Source of the DNA: Phycisphaerae bacterium
GTDB taxonomy: Bacteria > Chloroflexota > Anaerolineae > 4572-78 > J111
NCBI GenBank assembly: GCA_028285035.1
Contig: JANQQF010000004.1
Span: forward strand, 1 to 32,760
Direction: 5' to 3'
DNA: 32,760 bases
The position numbers were made by a program, and so were the translations under genes. Below the pieces are notes generated by a model. The model had not been told where the DNA came from. It searched no databases and saw only the letters and a program-made list of their open reading frames with translations. The first letter of the stretch is position 1; the number at the start of each line of letters is the position of its first letter. Positions 7,187-17,234 of this stretch are shown piece after piece.

Positions 7187-10100
7187 ATGTTTAGGCTTGA
7201 AACTAAATTGAAGCGCACAACGCTGGCCCTGGCGGCGACTGGGTTGGGACTTGGGGCGCTGATATGGTTTGGAACATACAATAGTAATTTGACTCTCGGC
7301 TTGGAACTGATGGGTCTTTTGGTCATTGGCTTGATGGTGTCACTGTTTATTCGGCAACGTTCGGCCTTAATGTGGCAACGGATGCTGACCACGGCCACAA
7401 TTTTGGCAATGGTGGCACAGGTCCTTTTGCCCTTCTCTCATACGCCCCTAGCCCCGACAGCTTTGGCGGCCAACATCATTGTTGATGACCTTGGGGACGT
7501 TGTGGGCGCGGATGGGGTTTGTACCTTACGTGAGGCAATTAACAATGCCAACGTCGCTTTGGGTGGGGACACCACGGGTGGTGACTGTGTGGCTGGAGCC
7601 GCTGGTCTTGATAACATTACCTTTTCTGTAGCTGGTACAATCACTATTGTCACCAATGGTGGTGCTGCTAATGACGATAATGCTAGTGATGATTTTGATA
7701 TTACCGATGATTTAATTATCGATGGGGGCGGCACCATTGTTGTTGATGGCGGTGGGAATGGTCGAGTTTTTGACACACCATCAGGGGGACCTATAGTCGA
7801 CCTCCGAAACATGACCATTCAAAATGGAAGTATGGTTCCTGCCTCTCCGGCGCGAAGTGTTGGGGGTGGGGTTCGAGTTTTTAGTGGCCGAGTGACTTTG
7901 GAAGGTGTCACGGTCACAGGGAATGAAATTAATCGTGATTCAAACCTAGGTGCCAACAACTCTGTTGGAGGTGGGGGTGTCGCGGTTTCCCAAGGGAATG
8001 AATTGCGCATTTATAACAGCACCATCTCAAACAACCAAACAAATGGTGACAACAACTTGGGTGGGGGTGTCTTTGCCGAGGACGGCTCCACTCTAGTGAT
8101 TAGTAATACAACCATCTCTGGGAATACAGTGAACGATGGTTGGGGTGGCGGTGTTGGTAACGAGGGAGGCGGTACGACGACCATCATTGATAACAGCACC
8201 ATTTCTGGAAATTCAGCGAGTGCTGGTGGTGGTGGTGTGGCCGCCGATGGTAATGGGACGGTGGGTATCAATTTTACAACCATTACAAATAACACTGCCG
8301 CGAATGGGGGTGGCGTTTATGCCTCAGATGATTTTAATGGACCTAATGGGACAACCCCAGCGATCGGTTTAGGAAACAGTATTGTCGCGGCTAATATCGC
8401 AACAACGGCTAATCCCGATTGTGACATGGTTAATGGGGGGAGTGTAACGTCTGCAGCTATAACACCCATCCTGATTGGGGATAATACTGGCGGGTGTTCA
8501 GCAAACTTCCCAGCGGGCCAGCCTAATGCGAATGGTGATATTGTCGGGACTGCTGGCGCGGTCGTTGATCCCTTATTTAATGCCTTAACGAATAATGGTG
8601 GGACAACCGAAACCCACGAAATTCGAGATGGTAGCCCTGCCATTGACCAGTCTGGTTTCGGTTGTACGTTAACTTACACTGATCAGCGAGGCACCCTACA
8701 GTTTGATGTACCAAACTTTGGAAGCGGAACCTGTGACCTTGGCTCGTATGAGTTTGATGGGCCGCTTCCCACTGTCTCAATTGCGGATAGCTCTGAAACG
8801 GAAGGGAATGCTGGAACTGTTAATATGACGTTCACGGTCTCTTTGGATTTCTCCGTTAATTATACGGTCACCGTACAATATGATACCACGGATGGCTCTG
8901 CGACAGCACCTGCTGACTATACTGCCGCAGTCGCTCAGACCGTAGATATCCTCCCCGGCGATACCTCTGCCACCTTCCCTATTGTCGTCCAGGGCGACAC
9001 GGACGTTGAAGGGAATCACGACTTCACGGTGACCCTGAGTAATCAAGTGTATGCCAATATAGGTACGGGTACGGCAACAGGCACGATTATTGATGATGAT
9101 GGCTCCTTCCCGACCGTTGATATCGCTGATGCCCCAGCCGTCCTTGAAAATAGTGGGGGTACAGCAGACTTCCCGTTAACGTTGTCTGCTGTAAGTACAG
9201 AACACATTACCGTTACCTATTCAACTGCCGATAATACAGCCACAAATTTGGCAGATTACACGGGGGTTACTGCGGTGGATATTGTTTTTGCCCCAGGTGA
9301 AACCAGTAAAACCATTAGTATCGCTATCTTGGATGATGTGGCGTTTGAAGGGGATGAAACATTTTTTGTCAATTTGATCGGAATTGCTAGCGGTGCCACT
9401 ATAGGGACAGCACAGGGTACTGGAACCATTACCGAGGATGATACGGCCACGTTATCTGTGAATGATGTCACGGTGGCGGAAGGCGCTGGGGGAACTACGA
9501 CTGATGCTGTATTTACCATCACGTTGGCCCCTTCGAGTGTATCAGCTGTGACGGTCGATTATGCTACGGATACGACAGGAACAGCGACTTCTGGTGAGGA
9601 TTATGTGGCGGGTTCAGGCAGCGTAACCTTTGCCCCCGGTGAAACGACCAAGACCTTTACGGTCACGGTCAATGGGGATGATGCCGCTGAACCCGATGAG
9701 ACGTTCAATGTCAACCTCAGTAACGCTAGTCCTACAGCTGTAACCTTCTCTGACTCAAATGGGGTCGGTACAATTACCAATGATGATGGGTCACCCCCTG
9801 AGTTATCAGTAACCTCAGTATCGGTTATTGAAGGTAATCCAAGCGCGAAGGGAGCTACGTTGCTGGCGGCCCAAAATGCGATCTTTGTGGTCACGCTGTC
9901 TGCTGCAAGCACCCTTGAGATCACGGTTGATTATACCACGGTTGATGGGACAGCGGTCGCTGGCACTGACTACACTGCAACCAGCGGCACCTTAACCTTC
10001 AGTCCTGGAGGCGCTTTAACCCAACAAGTGATCGTGCCAATTACTGGGGATACCGATGTTGAAAGTGATGAAACCTTCACCCTCGATTTGAGTAATCCGG

Positions 10101-10519
10101 ATGACGCTGTTTTATCGGCAACGGCCTCCAGCGGTACCGGAACGATTACCAATGATGACGCAGAGGAGACAACCTCTGGTGGTGGTGATTCTGGTGGAAG
10201 TGATGATGACGATGATGATGGCGGCTCAACTGCGGCTCCGCCGCCTGCATCTGCTCCAGCCACGTCTGTTACGGCTCCGACCACTGATAGCGCGGCTGAA
10301 ATGCCGGTGACTACCTTGCCAGAGACAGGCGTTGATGGTGGTAAGCAAGCCACTGGTTTCCCCTGGTGGATGGTTGCAGTTGTTGCTGTTGGTATCATCG
10401 GGTTGGGCTTTAGCGCGACACGATTACGCTCAAAATCTCAGCAAGCAAAAGTTGAGGTAATGACATCTTCTGATGATATCGAATCTGATGACACAGCGGA
10501 GATGAATCCTTCAGAATAA
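7187..10519 (+). CDS. Cell-surface protein: CSLREA motif, beta-helix, four Calx-beta domains, LPETG anchor
   Basis: 1110 aa. The N-terminus has three hydrophobic segments (about 10-28, 33-53, 67-85) and a probable cleavage site after A-L-A at 92-94, an unusually long export region. The CSLREA-type motif (C-T-L-R-E-A-I-N-N-A-N, 112-122) opens a Gly/Asn-rich parallel beta-helix to about 525, with repeated 'NSTISGN...GGGV' rungs. Four Calx-beta domains follow at about 528-640, 641-752, 753-868 and 870-995, each with 'DYT...F.PG.T..TF.V.(V/I).GD...E.DE.F.V.LSN' and a 'GTITNDD' end. These normally bind Ca2+ and mediate adhesion. Then come an acidic/Pro linker, LPETG at 1044-1048, a membrane helix and an unusually long acidic tail of about 35 residues. 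Sortase anchoring is likely, but no sortase gene is in the window. A strong terminator follows. Confidence 0.9.
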   Translation: MFRLETKLKRTTLALAATGLGLGALIWFGTYNSNLTLGLELMGLLVIGLMVSLFIRQRSALMWQRMLTTATILAMVAQVLLPFSHTPLAPTALAANIIVDDLGDVVGADGVCTLREAINNANVALGGDTTGGDCVAGAAGLDNITFSVAGTITIVTNGGAANDDNASDDFDITDDLIIDGGGTIVVDGGGNGRVFDTPSGGPIVDLRNMTIQNGSMVPASPARSVGGGVRVFSGRVTLEGVTVTGNEINRDSNLGANNSVGGGGVAVSQGNELRIYNSTISNNQTNGDNNLGGGVFAEDGSTLVISNTTISGNTVNDGWGGGVGNEGGGTTTIIDNSTISGNSASAGGGGVAADGNGTVGINFTTITNNTAANGGGVYASDDFNGPNGTTPAIGLGNSIVAANIATTANPDCDMVNGGSVTSAAITPILIGDNTGGCSANFPAGQPNANGDIVGTAGAVVDPLFNALTNNGGTTETHEIRDGSPAIDQSGFGCTLTYTDQRGTLQFDVPNFGSGTCDLGSYEFDGPLPTVSIADSSETEGNAGTVNMTFTVSLDFSVNYTVTVQYDTTDGSATAPADYTAAVAQTVDILPGDTSATFPIVVQGDTDVEGNHDFTVTLSNQVYANIGTGTATGTIIDDDGSFPTVDIADAPAVLENSGGTADFPLTLSAVSTEHITVTYSTADNTATNLADYTGVTAVDIVFAPGETSKTISIAILDDVAFEGDETFFVNLIGIASGATIGTAQGTGTITEDDTATLSVNDVTVAEGAGGTTTDAVFTITLAPSSVSAVTVDYATDTTGTATSGEDYVAGSGSVTFAPGETTKTFTVTVNGDDAAEPDETFNVNLSNASPTAVTFSDSNGVGTITNDDGSPPELSVTSVSVIEGNPSAKGATLLAAQNAIFVVTLSAASTLEITVDYTTVDGTAVAGTDYTATSGTLTFSPGGALTQQVIVPITGDTDVESDETFTLDLSNPDDAVLSATASSGTGTITNDDAEETTSGGGDSGGSDDDDDDGGSTAAPPPASAPATSVTAPTTDSAAEMPVTTLPETGVDGGKQATGFPWWMVAVVAVGIIGLGFSATRLRSKSQQAKVEVMTSSDDIESDDTAEMNPSE

Positions 10520-10547
10520 GCTGTAGCTCGTTTTAAGTAACAAGCAT

Positions 10548-10588
10548 AAATACCCCAACAGATTGAGGTCTGTTGGGGTATTTTGGTT
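10548..10588 (+). terminator. Strong intrinsic terminator
   Basis: AAATACCCCAACAGA (10548-10562) pairs with TCTGTTGGGGTATTT (10569-10583), a 15-bp perfect stem with loop TTGAGG, followed by TTTTGG. It separates the surface-protein gene from lon. Confidence 0.9.
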
Positions 10589-10639
10589 TGACAATCAATA
10601 AGATCGATTAGATCCGTATCTCTCGACCTGGGGTTAAAC

Positions 10640-10668
10640 TTGAAACCACCTCTAAAACCACATATAAT
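10640..10668 (+). promoter_or_regulatory. Sigma-70-type promoter of lon
   Basis: TTGAAA (10640-10645), a 17-bp spacer, and TATAAT (10663-10668), 32 bp before the lon start codon. It is a near-consensus housekeeping promoter, and none of the heat-shock heptamers seen at clpB and grpE are present. Confidence 0.75.
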
Positions 10669-10700
10669 TCAGCCGTCAAAAACTCAATTGGAGGCTGAGG

Positions 10701-13139
10701 ATGTCTGATACCCCTGAGATTATTCACGGACCGCTTGATGATGAGGTGGCTGAACCCCCTATAGTGGATGAAAAGAAAATTGTCATTGCCAGCGAGTTAT
10801 TGCCTGAAACCCTCTTAATTCTGCCGCTGTACGAGCGTCCCCTTTTTCCTAAAATGATTGGTCCGGTGATTGTAGATGAACCTGAGCTAAAGCAGGAATT
10901 GCTCGATGGGTTACAAAAGAAGTCGCTCCAACACGTGGGGTTGATGTTGGTTCGGCGTGAAACCGAGTTTCCTGAACCGCCGGAAAAACCAGAAGATTTC
11001 TATCCTGTCGGGGTGGCAGCCAAAATTGTCCAACTCTCACCTCCCCAGCCTGAAGGTCCCCTACAACTTCTTGTCCAGGTCGAAGATCGTTTTGATCTCA
11101 CGGAAATGCTTGCCCCCGCTCCGCTTTTTCGGGCGAAGGTCAAGTATTGGTATGAGGGTGAGTTTACTACCAATGATGAGTTACGCGCCTACTCAGCAGC
11201 GATTGTTGATAGCATCAAAGAGTTAGTGCAACTCAACCCGCTTTATAAGGAAGGCTTGACCCTCATTTTAGATCGGATTAATGTACAAGATCCTGGCTCA
11301 TTGGCCGATTTTGCTGCTTCGATGACTACGGCCTCTGGCGAGGAATTGCAGAAAATCTTGGAGATGCGGAATGTCCGCTCCCGAATTGAACAGGCCTTGG
11401 TCCTTATTAAGCGGGAGACTGAGATTTCAAAACTCAAGGTGCAAATTAACCAACGCATTGAAGAGCGGCTCTCGGGGCAACAGCGTGAGTTCTTTTTACG
11501 CCAACAGTTGCAGGAAATCAAGAAGGAGTTGGGTATCAGCAAAGATGACACCGAAACCGAAGTCGAGAAATTTCAAAAGCGAATCAGTAAGCTAACCTTG
11601 AGCGAAGAAGCCCAAAATCGAATTACCGAGGAACTGGAGAAACTCAAGCTCCTTGAACCATCTTCCGCCGAATTCAATGTCACCCGCGCTTATCTTGATT
11701 GGTTAACGATATTACCCTGGGGAATTTACACCGAAGATAATTATGATATCAACAAGGCGGCTGAAATCTTAAATGAAGGACATTATGGCCTTGATGATGT
11801 CAAAGATCGGATTTTGGAGCTAATCTCGGTGGGGATTATCAAAGGAGATTTGGCTGGCTCAATCATTTTGCTGGTTGGCCCCCCTGGTGTGGGTAAAACT
11901 TCGATTGGTCAATCCGTGGCTAAAGCCTTGGGCCGTGAGTTCTATCGCTTCTCCGTCGGTGGGATGCGAGATGAGGCTGAAATCAAGGGGCATCGCCGAA
12001 CCTACATCGGGGCCTTGCCAGGTAAATTTTTGCAGGCGATGAAAACCTGTAATACCGCTAATCCGGTGATTATGCTGGATGAAGTCGATAAAATCGGGGT
12101 GAGTTATCAAGGGGATCCAGCCTCGGCCCTGTTAGAGGTGCTCGACCCGGAACAAAATCAGCAGTTTCTTGATCACTACCTTGATGTTCGGTTTGATCTT
12201 TCCAAAGTTCTTTTTATTGCGACCGCCAATCAGCTTGAAACTATTCCTGGCCCACTCCTGGATCGGATGGAGATTATTCGCCTCTCTGGCTACATCCTTG
12301 AAGAGAAAATGGAGATCGCTCGCCGCTATCTCTTGCCCAAACAGCTTGCTAATCACGGCTTGACCGCCGAGCAGGTTGTCGTGTCCGATAAAGTGTTGCG
12401 TGAGATTGTGGATGGTTACGCGCGCGAGGCTGGGGTGCGGAGCCTAGAGAACAACATCAAGAAAATCATGCGGAAATCAGTGCGGACCATTATCGGAGGG
12501 GAGCAAGATCAAGTTGAAATCACCATTGATGATTTGCATGATTTGTTGGGGCGGCGGGTTTTTGCCCAAGAAAAGGTCTATCAAACGCCACGGGTTGGGG
12601 TGATTATGGGCTTGGCCTATACCAGTCTTGGCGGAGCCACCCTCTACATCGAAGCCACCCCAGTCCCATCATCGGGACCCGGCTTCAAACAAACTGGCCA
12701 ACTCGGTAAGGTGATGATTGAGTCCTCCGAAATTGCCTACACCTACATTCGCTCGTTGTTACGAGATGATGAATCAGCTAAAACGTTTTTCACTAGCAAC
12801 TTCATTCACCTTCACGTTCCCGCCGGGGCAACGCCCAAAGATGGCCCTTCGGCCGGAATTACGATGGCTTGTGCTCTCTACTCGCTGGTGCGCAATCAGC
12901 CGATTATCGAGAACATTGCGATGACCGGTGAATTGACCCTCAGTGGCTTGGTGATGCCGATTGGTGGGGTTAAAGAAAAGGTGCTGGCTGCTCGTCGGGC
13001 TGGCGTCACCATACTCATCTTCCCCGCCGAGAATCGCCAGGATTTTGAAGATCTCGATGCGCATATCACTGAAGGGATCACCCCTCACTTTGTGGAGACC
13101 TTTGAGGAAGTGATGAAGATTGGGTTTCCGAAGGGGTAA
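10701..13139 (+). CDS. lon: ATP-dependent protease Lon (LonA type)
   Basis: 812 aa, normal length for LonA. A cytosolic homohexameric AAA+ serine protease that degrades damaged and regulatory proteins. The N-terminal LON domain is at about 35-230, then a coiled-coil linker, the AAA+ module with Walker A G-P-P-G-V-G-K-T near 393-400 and Walker B '[11 protein letters not shown]', and the protease domain from about 620. The catalytic dyad is Ser717 in D-G-P-S-A-G and Lys760 in G-G-V-K-E-K, spaced 43 residues as in E. coli Lon. The start is supported by GGAGGCTGAGG before the ATG and by the promoter at 10640-10668. It is monocistronic by appearance; the next gene is convergent. Confidence 0.97.
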   Translation: MSDTPEIIHGPLDDEVAEPPIVDEKKIVIASELLPETLLILPLYERPLFPKMIGPVIVDEPELKQELLDGLQKKSLQHVGLMLVRRETEFPEPPEKPEDFYPVGVAAKIVQLSPPQPEGPLQLLVQVEDRFDLTEMLAPAPLFRAKVKYWYEGEFTTNDELRAYSAAIVDSIKELVQLNPLYKEGLTLILDRINVQDPGSLADFAASMTTASGEELQKILEMRNVRSRIEQALVLIKRETEISKLKVQINQRIEERLSGQQREFFLRQQLQEIKKELGISKDDTETEVEKFQKRISKLTLSEEAQNRITEELEKLKLLEPSSAEFNVTRAYLDWLTILPWGIYTEDNYDINKAAEILNEGHYGLDDVKDRILELISVGIIKGDLAGSIILLVGPPGVGKTSIGQSVAKALGREFYRFSVGGMRDEAEIKGHRRTYIGALPGKFLQAMKTCNTANPVIMLDEVDKIGVSYQGDPASALLEVLDPEQNQQFLDHYLDVRFDLSKVLFIATANQLETIPGPLLDRMEIIRLSGYILEEKMEIARRYLLPKQLANHGLTAEQVVVSDKVLREIVDGYAREAGVRSLENNIKKIMRKSVRTIIGGEQDQVEITIDDLHDLLGRRVFAQEKVYQTPRVGVIMGLAYTSLGGATLYIEATPVPSSGPGFKQTGQLGKVMIESSEIAYTYIRSLLRDDESAKTFFTSNFIHLHVPAGATPKDGPSAGITMACALYSLVRNQPIIENIAMTGELTLSGLVMPIGGVKEKVLAARRAGVTILIFPAENRQDFEDLDAHITEGITPHFVETFEEVMKIGFPKG

Positions 13140-13151
13140 ATAAAATTCATT

Positions 13152-13763
13152 TCAATCCAACAGCGAGGCCAAATAGTGATCGACCAGCCACTGGCTGGCC
13201 TCGAAAAAGGCATAGGTGCGGCGGAAGGGGGCGTAGGCCATCTGTTTTAGCGGGCCGACCTCGGCTTGATAGATGATGCGCTCGATTTCTTCGATGCGGG
13301 CCAACGTTTCATTGGGCAGGGTCGGGGGGCTGACGTCCCGATAGGAGGGGTGGCGTTGGGGGAAGGTCACCGCATTGGCGGGGAGGCGAGGCATCACCGC
13401 CATTGTTACCAAAGCGTGATTGTAAACGACGAGCTGTTGGTCCAAGGTTTCAACCTCCGCGCCATGATTGACCGTCAAATTCAACTCCTGTACCCATTTC
13501 CAATCAAGCAAAATATCCTCAACCAGGCCTTGAATATCGGACAGGGTGGTTTGGGGTGTAGTTCGCTGGCTCAGAATAAAACCCTCACGAACCTCGCCGA
13601 TATGCTCCAGTGTTTCGGCAAATTGCCCTGGTAGTTTGCCTTGCAAATGCCCCTCCGGCCAATCATTGGCCTGTATCAACTGGGCCAATCGGTGTCGGGT
13701 AAACTTTACGATGCGGGTTAATTCACGCAGGATTTCGCGGGTGGTGGTGACGTCTTCGATCAA
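13152..13763 (-). CDS. Hypothetical helical protein (203 aa)
   Basis: It starts with TTG (complement of 13761-13763) with GAGG 6 nt upstream; two in-frame TAG codons lie just upstream, so no longer form is possible. The protein is soluble and mainly helical, without signal peptide or membrane segment. There is a Pro-rich loop at about 130-150 and aromatic-rich helices at the end ('FRRTYAFFEASQWLVDHYLASLLD'-like). The general look is a helical-bundle (DinB-like size), but no metal-binding His triad is evident, so I assign no function. It converges with lon, leaving only 12 bp, and lies downstream of the phosphoesterase gene on the same strand (84-bp gap). Confidence 0.6.
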   Translation of the reverse strand: MIEDVTTTREILRELTRIVKFTRHRLAQLIQANDWPEGHLQGKLPGQFAETLEHIGEVREGFILSQRTTPQTTLSDIQGLVEDILLDWKWVQELNLTVNHGAEVETLDQQLVVYNHALVTMAVMPRLPANAVTFPQRHPSYRDVSPPTLPNETLARIEEIERIIYQAEVGPLKQMAYAPFRRTYAFFEASQWLVDHYLASLLD

Positions 13764-13809
13764 TGGCTGCCTCTACTATAGGGTGTGAATTCTTGGGGAA
13801 GCTCAAAAT

Positions 13810-13824
13810 ATCTTTTCCAAAGAT
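13810..13824 (-). terminator. Weak terminator-like hairpin after phosphoesterase gene
   Basis: ATCTTT (13810-13815) pairs with AAAGAT (13819-13824); on the minus strand it is followed by ATTTTGAGC. Short stem, poor T-tract, so read-through into the 203-aa gene is plausible. Confidence 0.3.
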
Positions 13825-13847
13825 GTTCCATCTGTACATAAAAAGCT

Positions 13848-14711
13848 TTAATTTTTGATGAGAAATGGCTTGATTTTGTCCCATCGTCCTAGTGATTCGA
13901 GATATTTTTGAGCCAAATTGGCCCACCCCTCGATCGTGTCAGGTTTTTCTTGCGGGCAAAATTTGCTAAGAAAGGGCACCAACCGGTGATCGGCGGTGAG
14001 CAATTCGTCAAAGAAGAGCCAGCCAAAGGGTCCAGTTTCGGCGAGAAAGCCGTCCACTGCCAATTGATGGGCGTATGTGGATACATCGTATTCAACGGTT
14101 TGATGCTCAAAGTGCCAGTACCCCTTTTGATAAATGAGCAAGAGATAGTGGGCACAGGGATGTTGCATCAAAGGTAGACCCGTTGCCCCGGTCAGTGCCA
14201 ACGTCTTGTCGTGCCATTCCCCGATCCATTGTCGATGTAAATGTCCCCCCACGATAACTTTTTCTGAGAATCGTGCTAAATCAGCTGCCATCTCCTCATC
14301 AATGTCGCGGGCAAAACTGCGCCGGGTTTGACTGGGAGAAGCGTGACAGATCAGAATATCATCTCCGTTAGGACCAGGCAGGCTGAGATTGAGCGGGGTC
14401 TCCGCTATCTGTTCTGCGATACAGGGCTCAAATTGACGGGCCGTGAATTGAACCGGGGCAAATTGTGGGCTGAGGCGCATCTTATGAGTCGAGTCTAGGT
14501 GATAAGTTTGGACATACTCTTCGTGATTACCACGAACGAGCGGTATTTTCAATTCATGAAGATGGTACCAAATTTTGCGTGAACCGGGAAATGGATTTAT
14601 GACATCTCCAGTGCAAACGGTCATATCAACCCGATGTCGTTCAATATCATCCATCACTGCCTCAAATGCAACTGTATTGCCGTGTATGTCACCAAAAATG
14701 GCTATTTTCAT
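13848..14711 (-). CDS. Calcineurin-like metallophosphoesterase
   Basis: 287 aa. It shows the complete metallophosphoesterase motif set: G-D-I-H-G-N at 8-13 (metal site 1), G-D-V near 36-38, G-N-H-E near 61-64, C-H-A-S near 118-121, and G-G-H-L-H-R-Q-W around 155-162. Cytosolic, with no signal peptide. It belongs to the YfcE/MJ0936-like branch that hydrolyses phosphodiesters or nucleotides with two divalent metals; the exact substrate cannot be read from sequence. The C-terminal 60 residues ('FGWLFFDELL...') extend beyond the core. The ribosome binding site is weak (TGGA). It is divergent from the TPR gene across a 383-bp region rich in inverted repeats. Confidence 0.88.
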   Translation of the reverse strand: MKIAIFGDIHGNTVAFEAVMDDIERHRVDMTVCTGDVINPFPGSRKIWYHLHELKIPLVRGNHEEYVQTYHLDSTHKMRLSPQFAPVQFTARQFEPCIAEQIAETPLNLSLPGPNGDDILICHASPSQTRRSFARDIDEEMAADLARFSEKVIVGGHLHRQWIGEWHDKTLALTGATGLPLMQHPCAHYLLLIYQKGYWHFEHQTVEYDVSTYAHQLAVDGFLAETGPFGWLFFDELLTADHRLVPFLSKFCPQEKPDTIEGWANLAQKYLESLGRWDKIKPFLIKN

Positions 14712-14824
14712 TGATAAATTCCAATCGATGTGATTTGCTAAAAGAAATATACATCGCGAGAAATACGCTACAAATTTACTTTTAGGTATAGAATGATACC
14801 TCGTGAGACATAAATACCATCAAA

Positions 14825-14869
14825 AATCATGTCATGAATCTTGAAAATTTTCACCTAATCATGTCATGA
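14825..14869. repeat. Helically phased direct repeats AATCATGTCATGA
   Basis: Identical 13-mers at 14825-14837 and 14857-14869, 32 bp apart (about three helical turns). Each contains the 11-bp palindrome TCATGTCATGA. Candidate cooperative operator for either flanking gene. Confidence 0.5.
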
Positions 14870-14946
14870 GTGCCTGAATCTAGTGCAATTTTGGCATAAA
14901 TTCGCGAAAAATTCTCCCAAATTTTCTATTCAAATCTAAATTGAGT

Positions 14947-14996
14947 TATGTTATGATCATATTTATCCTGAATATGTAGATATTGATCATAACATA
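14947..14996. repeat. 13-bp perfect inverted repeat upstream of TPR gene
   Basis: TATGTTATGATCA (14947-14959) and TGATCATAACATA (14984-14996) are exact reverse complements around a 24-nt spacer. Each arm carries the small palindrome TGATCA. It lies about 100 bp before the TPR start; no U-tract, so an operator is more likely than a terminator. Confidence 0.55.
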
Positions 14997-15094
14997 TTGA
15001 TTTGTCTGCACAGTTTAGGTACTATTTTTATAGGAACACTCAAAAATAACTTTACACTTCATTATCGTACTTGAAAAAATTAAAGGGGGAAAAG

Positions 15095-17176
15095 ATGCAA
15101 AATCTGACCAACCAACAAAAAATTATTTATATTGGCATTTTCGTTGTCGTAGTCTGTATGTTCTTCTCACTTGTTGCTGCCGTTTTTGTTTTTAGAGACT
15201 CGTTACTTCCAGTCCCATCAGTTGTAGATGTCGCAGTTGCCCCCCCAGAATCAAACCCTGCCCCCTCTGACGCTGTTTCAGCAGATGTTGATGCGGTAAC
15301 CTCTGAAGATATTTCTGAGGATATAACCGAAGAAAATTATGAGCAGATTTTGGCGCAATATACCGCTCAGATTGAACAGAATCCGAATGATGTTGATGCG
15401 TTTTATCAAAGTGGCTTGGTTTACTCAGAGATAGAAGATTTTTATATGGCCTCAGCCCATTATGATCGCGTGATTCAAATAGAGCCGAATCACGCGGCAG
15501 CCTATCTGGAGCGAGGCTTCGCCAAATTTTATGAGTATGATTTAGCCCAAGCTCAGGCCGATTTTGAGCAAGTGTTAGCACTGGATTTTCCACCAGGGGC
15601 CGCTTATATGGGGCTTGGTCAAATTGCGGAAAAACAGGGCGATAATGCGCGGGCGATGACCCTATTTACGCAAGCTATTGAAGCGGATCCAATGTTGGCG
15701 ACGGCTTATAGTTATCGTGGGGAGTTGTATAGCATTGAAGGAAAGGATAATGAAGCCTTGAGTGATTTGCGCAAAGCGATTGAATTGGTCCCTGAAGATC
15801 CTTTACCCTACGCTTATCTCGGTGCAGCCTATGACAGACGTTATAGTTATGAGACCGCGCTTGAGCATTACAATAAAGCGTTGGAATTAGACCCGGATAA
15901 TGCCATTGCGTTACTCTTTAGAGGGAGATTGTATACAGAACGGGATCAATATGATTTAGCCTTGGCCGATCTTAATCAGGCCTTAGAATCAAAGCCAGGT
16001 GCGATGCATGTGGAAACATACAGGGCTCTAGCCGGATTAGCGGATGCCCAGGGGAAGGTCGATTTAGCTGTTGATTATTTAAGTCAAGCGATTGGCCTTG
16101 ATCCCAATAACGGGGTGTCCTATAGTAGTCGGGGCTTAGCCTATACACGGTTGCATAAAGCGGATCAGGCCATTTATGATTTTGAGCGAGCACAAGAGCT
16201 AAATCCAAATCATCCTGATATATATTACTCATTAGGGTGGAGCCACTTTTTTAATGCAGAATATGAACAGGCGTTGGAAAGTTTTAATCGGCTGATTGAA
16301 CTTCAGCCTAACCTTGTTTTTGGCTATCTCAACCGGGCCAGAGTCCACTATGAATTAGGAAATCAAGCGGAGCTTACAGAGAACTTTGATCAGGCTTTGG
16401 CACTGGATCCGAATAATGCTACGATTTATACAAATAGAGGCTCAATCTCGCTTCGAGAAAAAGACTTTGAATCAGCGTTTGCGAATTTTGAGCAGGCCCT
16501 TGTTCTCAACCCAGATAGCCCTGATCGACAAAACGATTTGGCCTATGCCCATTATATTTACCAGGACTATGATCAGGCTTTGGCTCACTACAATCGCATT
16601 GTCGAGAATTACCCCAACTATGCAGGGGCGTATGTTGGCCTAGGTCATGTTTATGTGGCCCAAGAAAACCTAGACAAAGCACTGGAGAGTTATGATAAGG
16701 CGATTGAACTTGCCCCGAATGAAACGGCGGCTTACCAGGGAAAGGGCGTTATTTTTGTTAATCGTGGTGAATACTCACTTGCTTTAGAGGCATATAGCCA
16801 AGCTATTGAGATTAATCCGTACATAGCACGACTTTATCTGGAACGAGCTAATGTATACTCAAAACAAGAGCGATATTCTGGGGCAATCAATGATTATAAC
16901 CAAGCGCTCAAACGTGATCCAAATCTGGTTATGGCTTACAATAATCGGGGTAATGCTTACTATAATCAAGATAATTTGAACCAAGCCTTTGTTGATTACA
17001 ATCAGGCGATTGAGATGGATCCAAATTTGGGGATTGCCTATTTTAATCGAGCAAAAGTTTATCTAGATCAAAATCGGACGGAGCGGGCTATCGAGGATTT
17101 CTTGAAATTTGTTGAACTCTCCCCTGATCATCCATTAGCAGAGACAGCTCGTGAGTATTTAGAGAGTAATCAGTAA
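15095..17176 (+). CDS. Membrane-anchored protein with 17 TPR repeats
   Basis: 693 aa from ATG 15095, chosen over an upstream TTG (15071) because GGGGGA lies just before it. An N-terminal membrane helix (about 9-34, 'IIYIGIFVVVVCMFFSLVAAVFVF'-like) anchors it. An acidic/Pro/Val linker (to about 80) precedes 17 consecutive tetratricopeptide repeats of 34 residues that fill the rest. Each shows the consensus A/G-Y at position 3-4, G at 8, Y/A at 11 and 20, and P at 32, typically '(A)Y...RG..Y......A...(F/Y)..AIELDPN'. Such superhelices bind peptides or scaffold complexes. Export orientation suggests the repeat domain is outside the membrane. Partners are unknown. The upstream region has unusual inverted repeats; a long hairpin follows the gene. 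Confidence 0.9.
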   Translation: MQNLTNQQKIIYIGIFVVVVCMFFSLVAAVFVFRDSLLPVPSVVDVAVAPPESNPAPSDAVSADVDAVTSEDISEDITEENYEQILAQYTAQIEQNPNDVDAFYQSGLVYSEIEDFYMASAHYDRVIQIEPNHAAAYLERGFAKFYEYDLAQAQADFEQVLALDFPPGAAYMGLGQIAEKQGDNARAMTLFTQAIEADPMLATAYSYRGELYSIEGKDNEALSDLRKAIELVPEDPLPYAYLGAAYDRRYSYETALEHYNKALELDPDNAIALLFRGRLYTERDQYDLALADLNQALESKPGAMHVETYRALAGLADAQGKVDLAVDYLSQAIGLDPNNGVSYSSRGLAYTRLHKADQAIYDFERAQELNPNHPDIYYSLGWSHFFNAEYEQALESFNRLIELQPNLVFGYLNRARVHYELGNQAELTENFDQALALDPNNATIYTNRGSISLREKDFESAFANFEQALVLNPDSPDRQNDLAYAHYIYQDYDQALAHYNRIVENYPNYAGAYVGLGHVYVAQENLDKALESYDKAIELAPNETAAYQGKGVIFVNRGEYSLALEAYSQAIEINPYIARLYLERANVYSKQERYSGAINDYNQALKRDPNLVMAYNNRGNAYYNQDNLNQAFVDYNQAIEMDPNLGIAYFNRAKVYLDQNRTERAIEDFLKFVELSPDHPLAETAREYLESNQ

Positions 17177-17180
17177 GATT

Positions 17181-17230
17181 TAGACCGCAGAGGTTTAGCC
17201 TGATCGTAGGTCAGTAACCTCTGCGGTCTA
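17181..17230. terminator. Bidirectional hairpin between convergent genes
   Basis: TAGACCGCAGAGGTT (17181-17195) pairs perfectly with AACCTCTGCGGTCTA (17216-17230), and the loop holds CTGA/TCAG. It begins 4 bp after the TPR stop and ends 4 bp before the dnaJ stop. There is no clear T-run on either side, so it may act partly as an RNA-stabilising 3' end. Confidence 0.65.
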
Positions 17231-17234
17231 GATG

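Larger units (their letters stand above)
14712..15094. other. Divergent AT-rich intergenic region
   Basis: About 380 bases without a gene between phosphoesterase (minus) and TPR protein (plus). It holds the direct repeat pair and the long inverted repeat given separately. The ribosome binding site AAAGGGGGAAAAG lies just before the ATG at 15095. Confidence 0.6.

Noticed and set aside
9970..10398. Minus-strand ORF of 142 codons within the surface protein gene
   Set aside because: Antisense of Calx-beta repeats; Pro/Ser/Val-rich shadow, no ribosome binding site.
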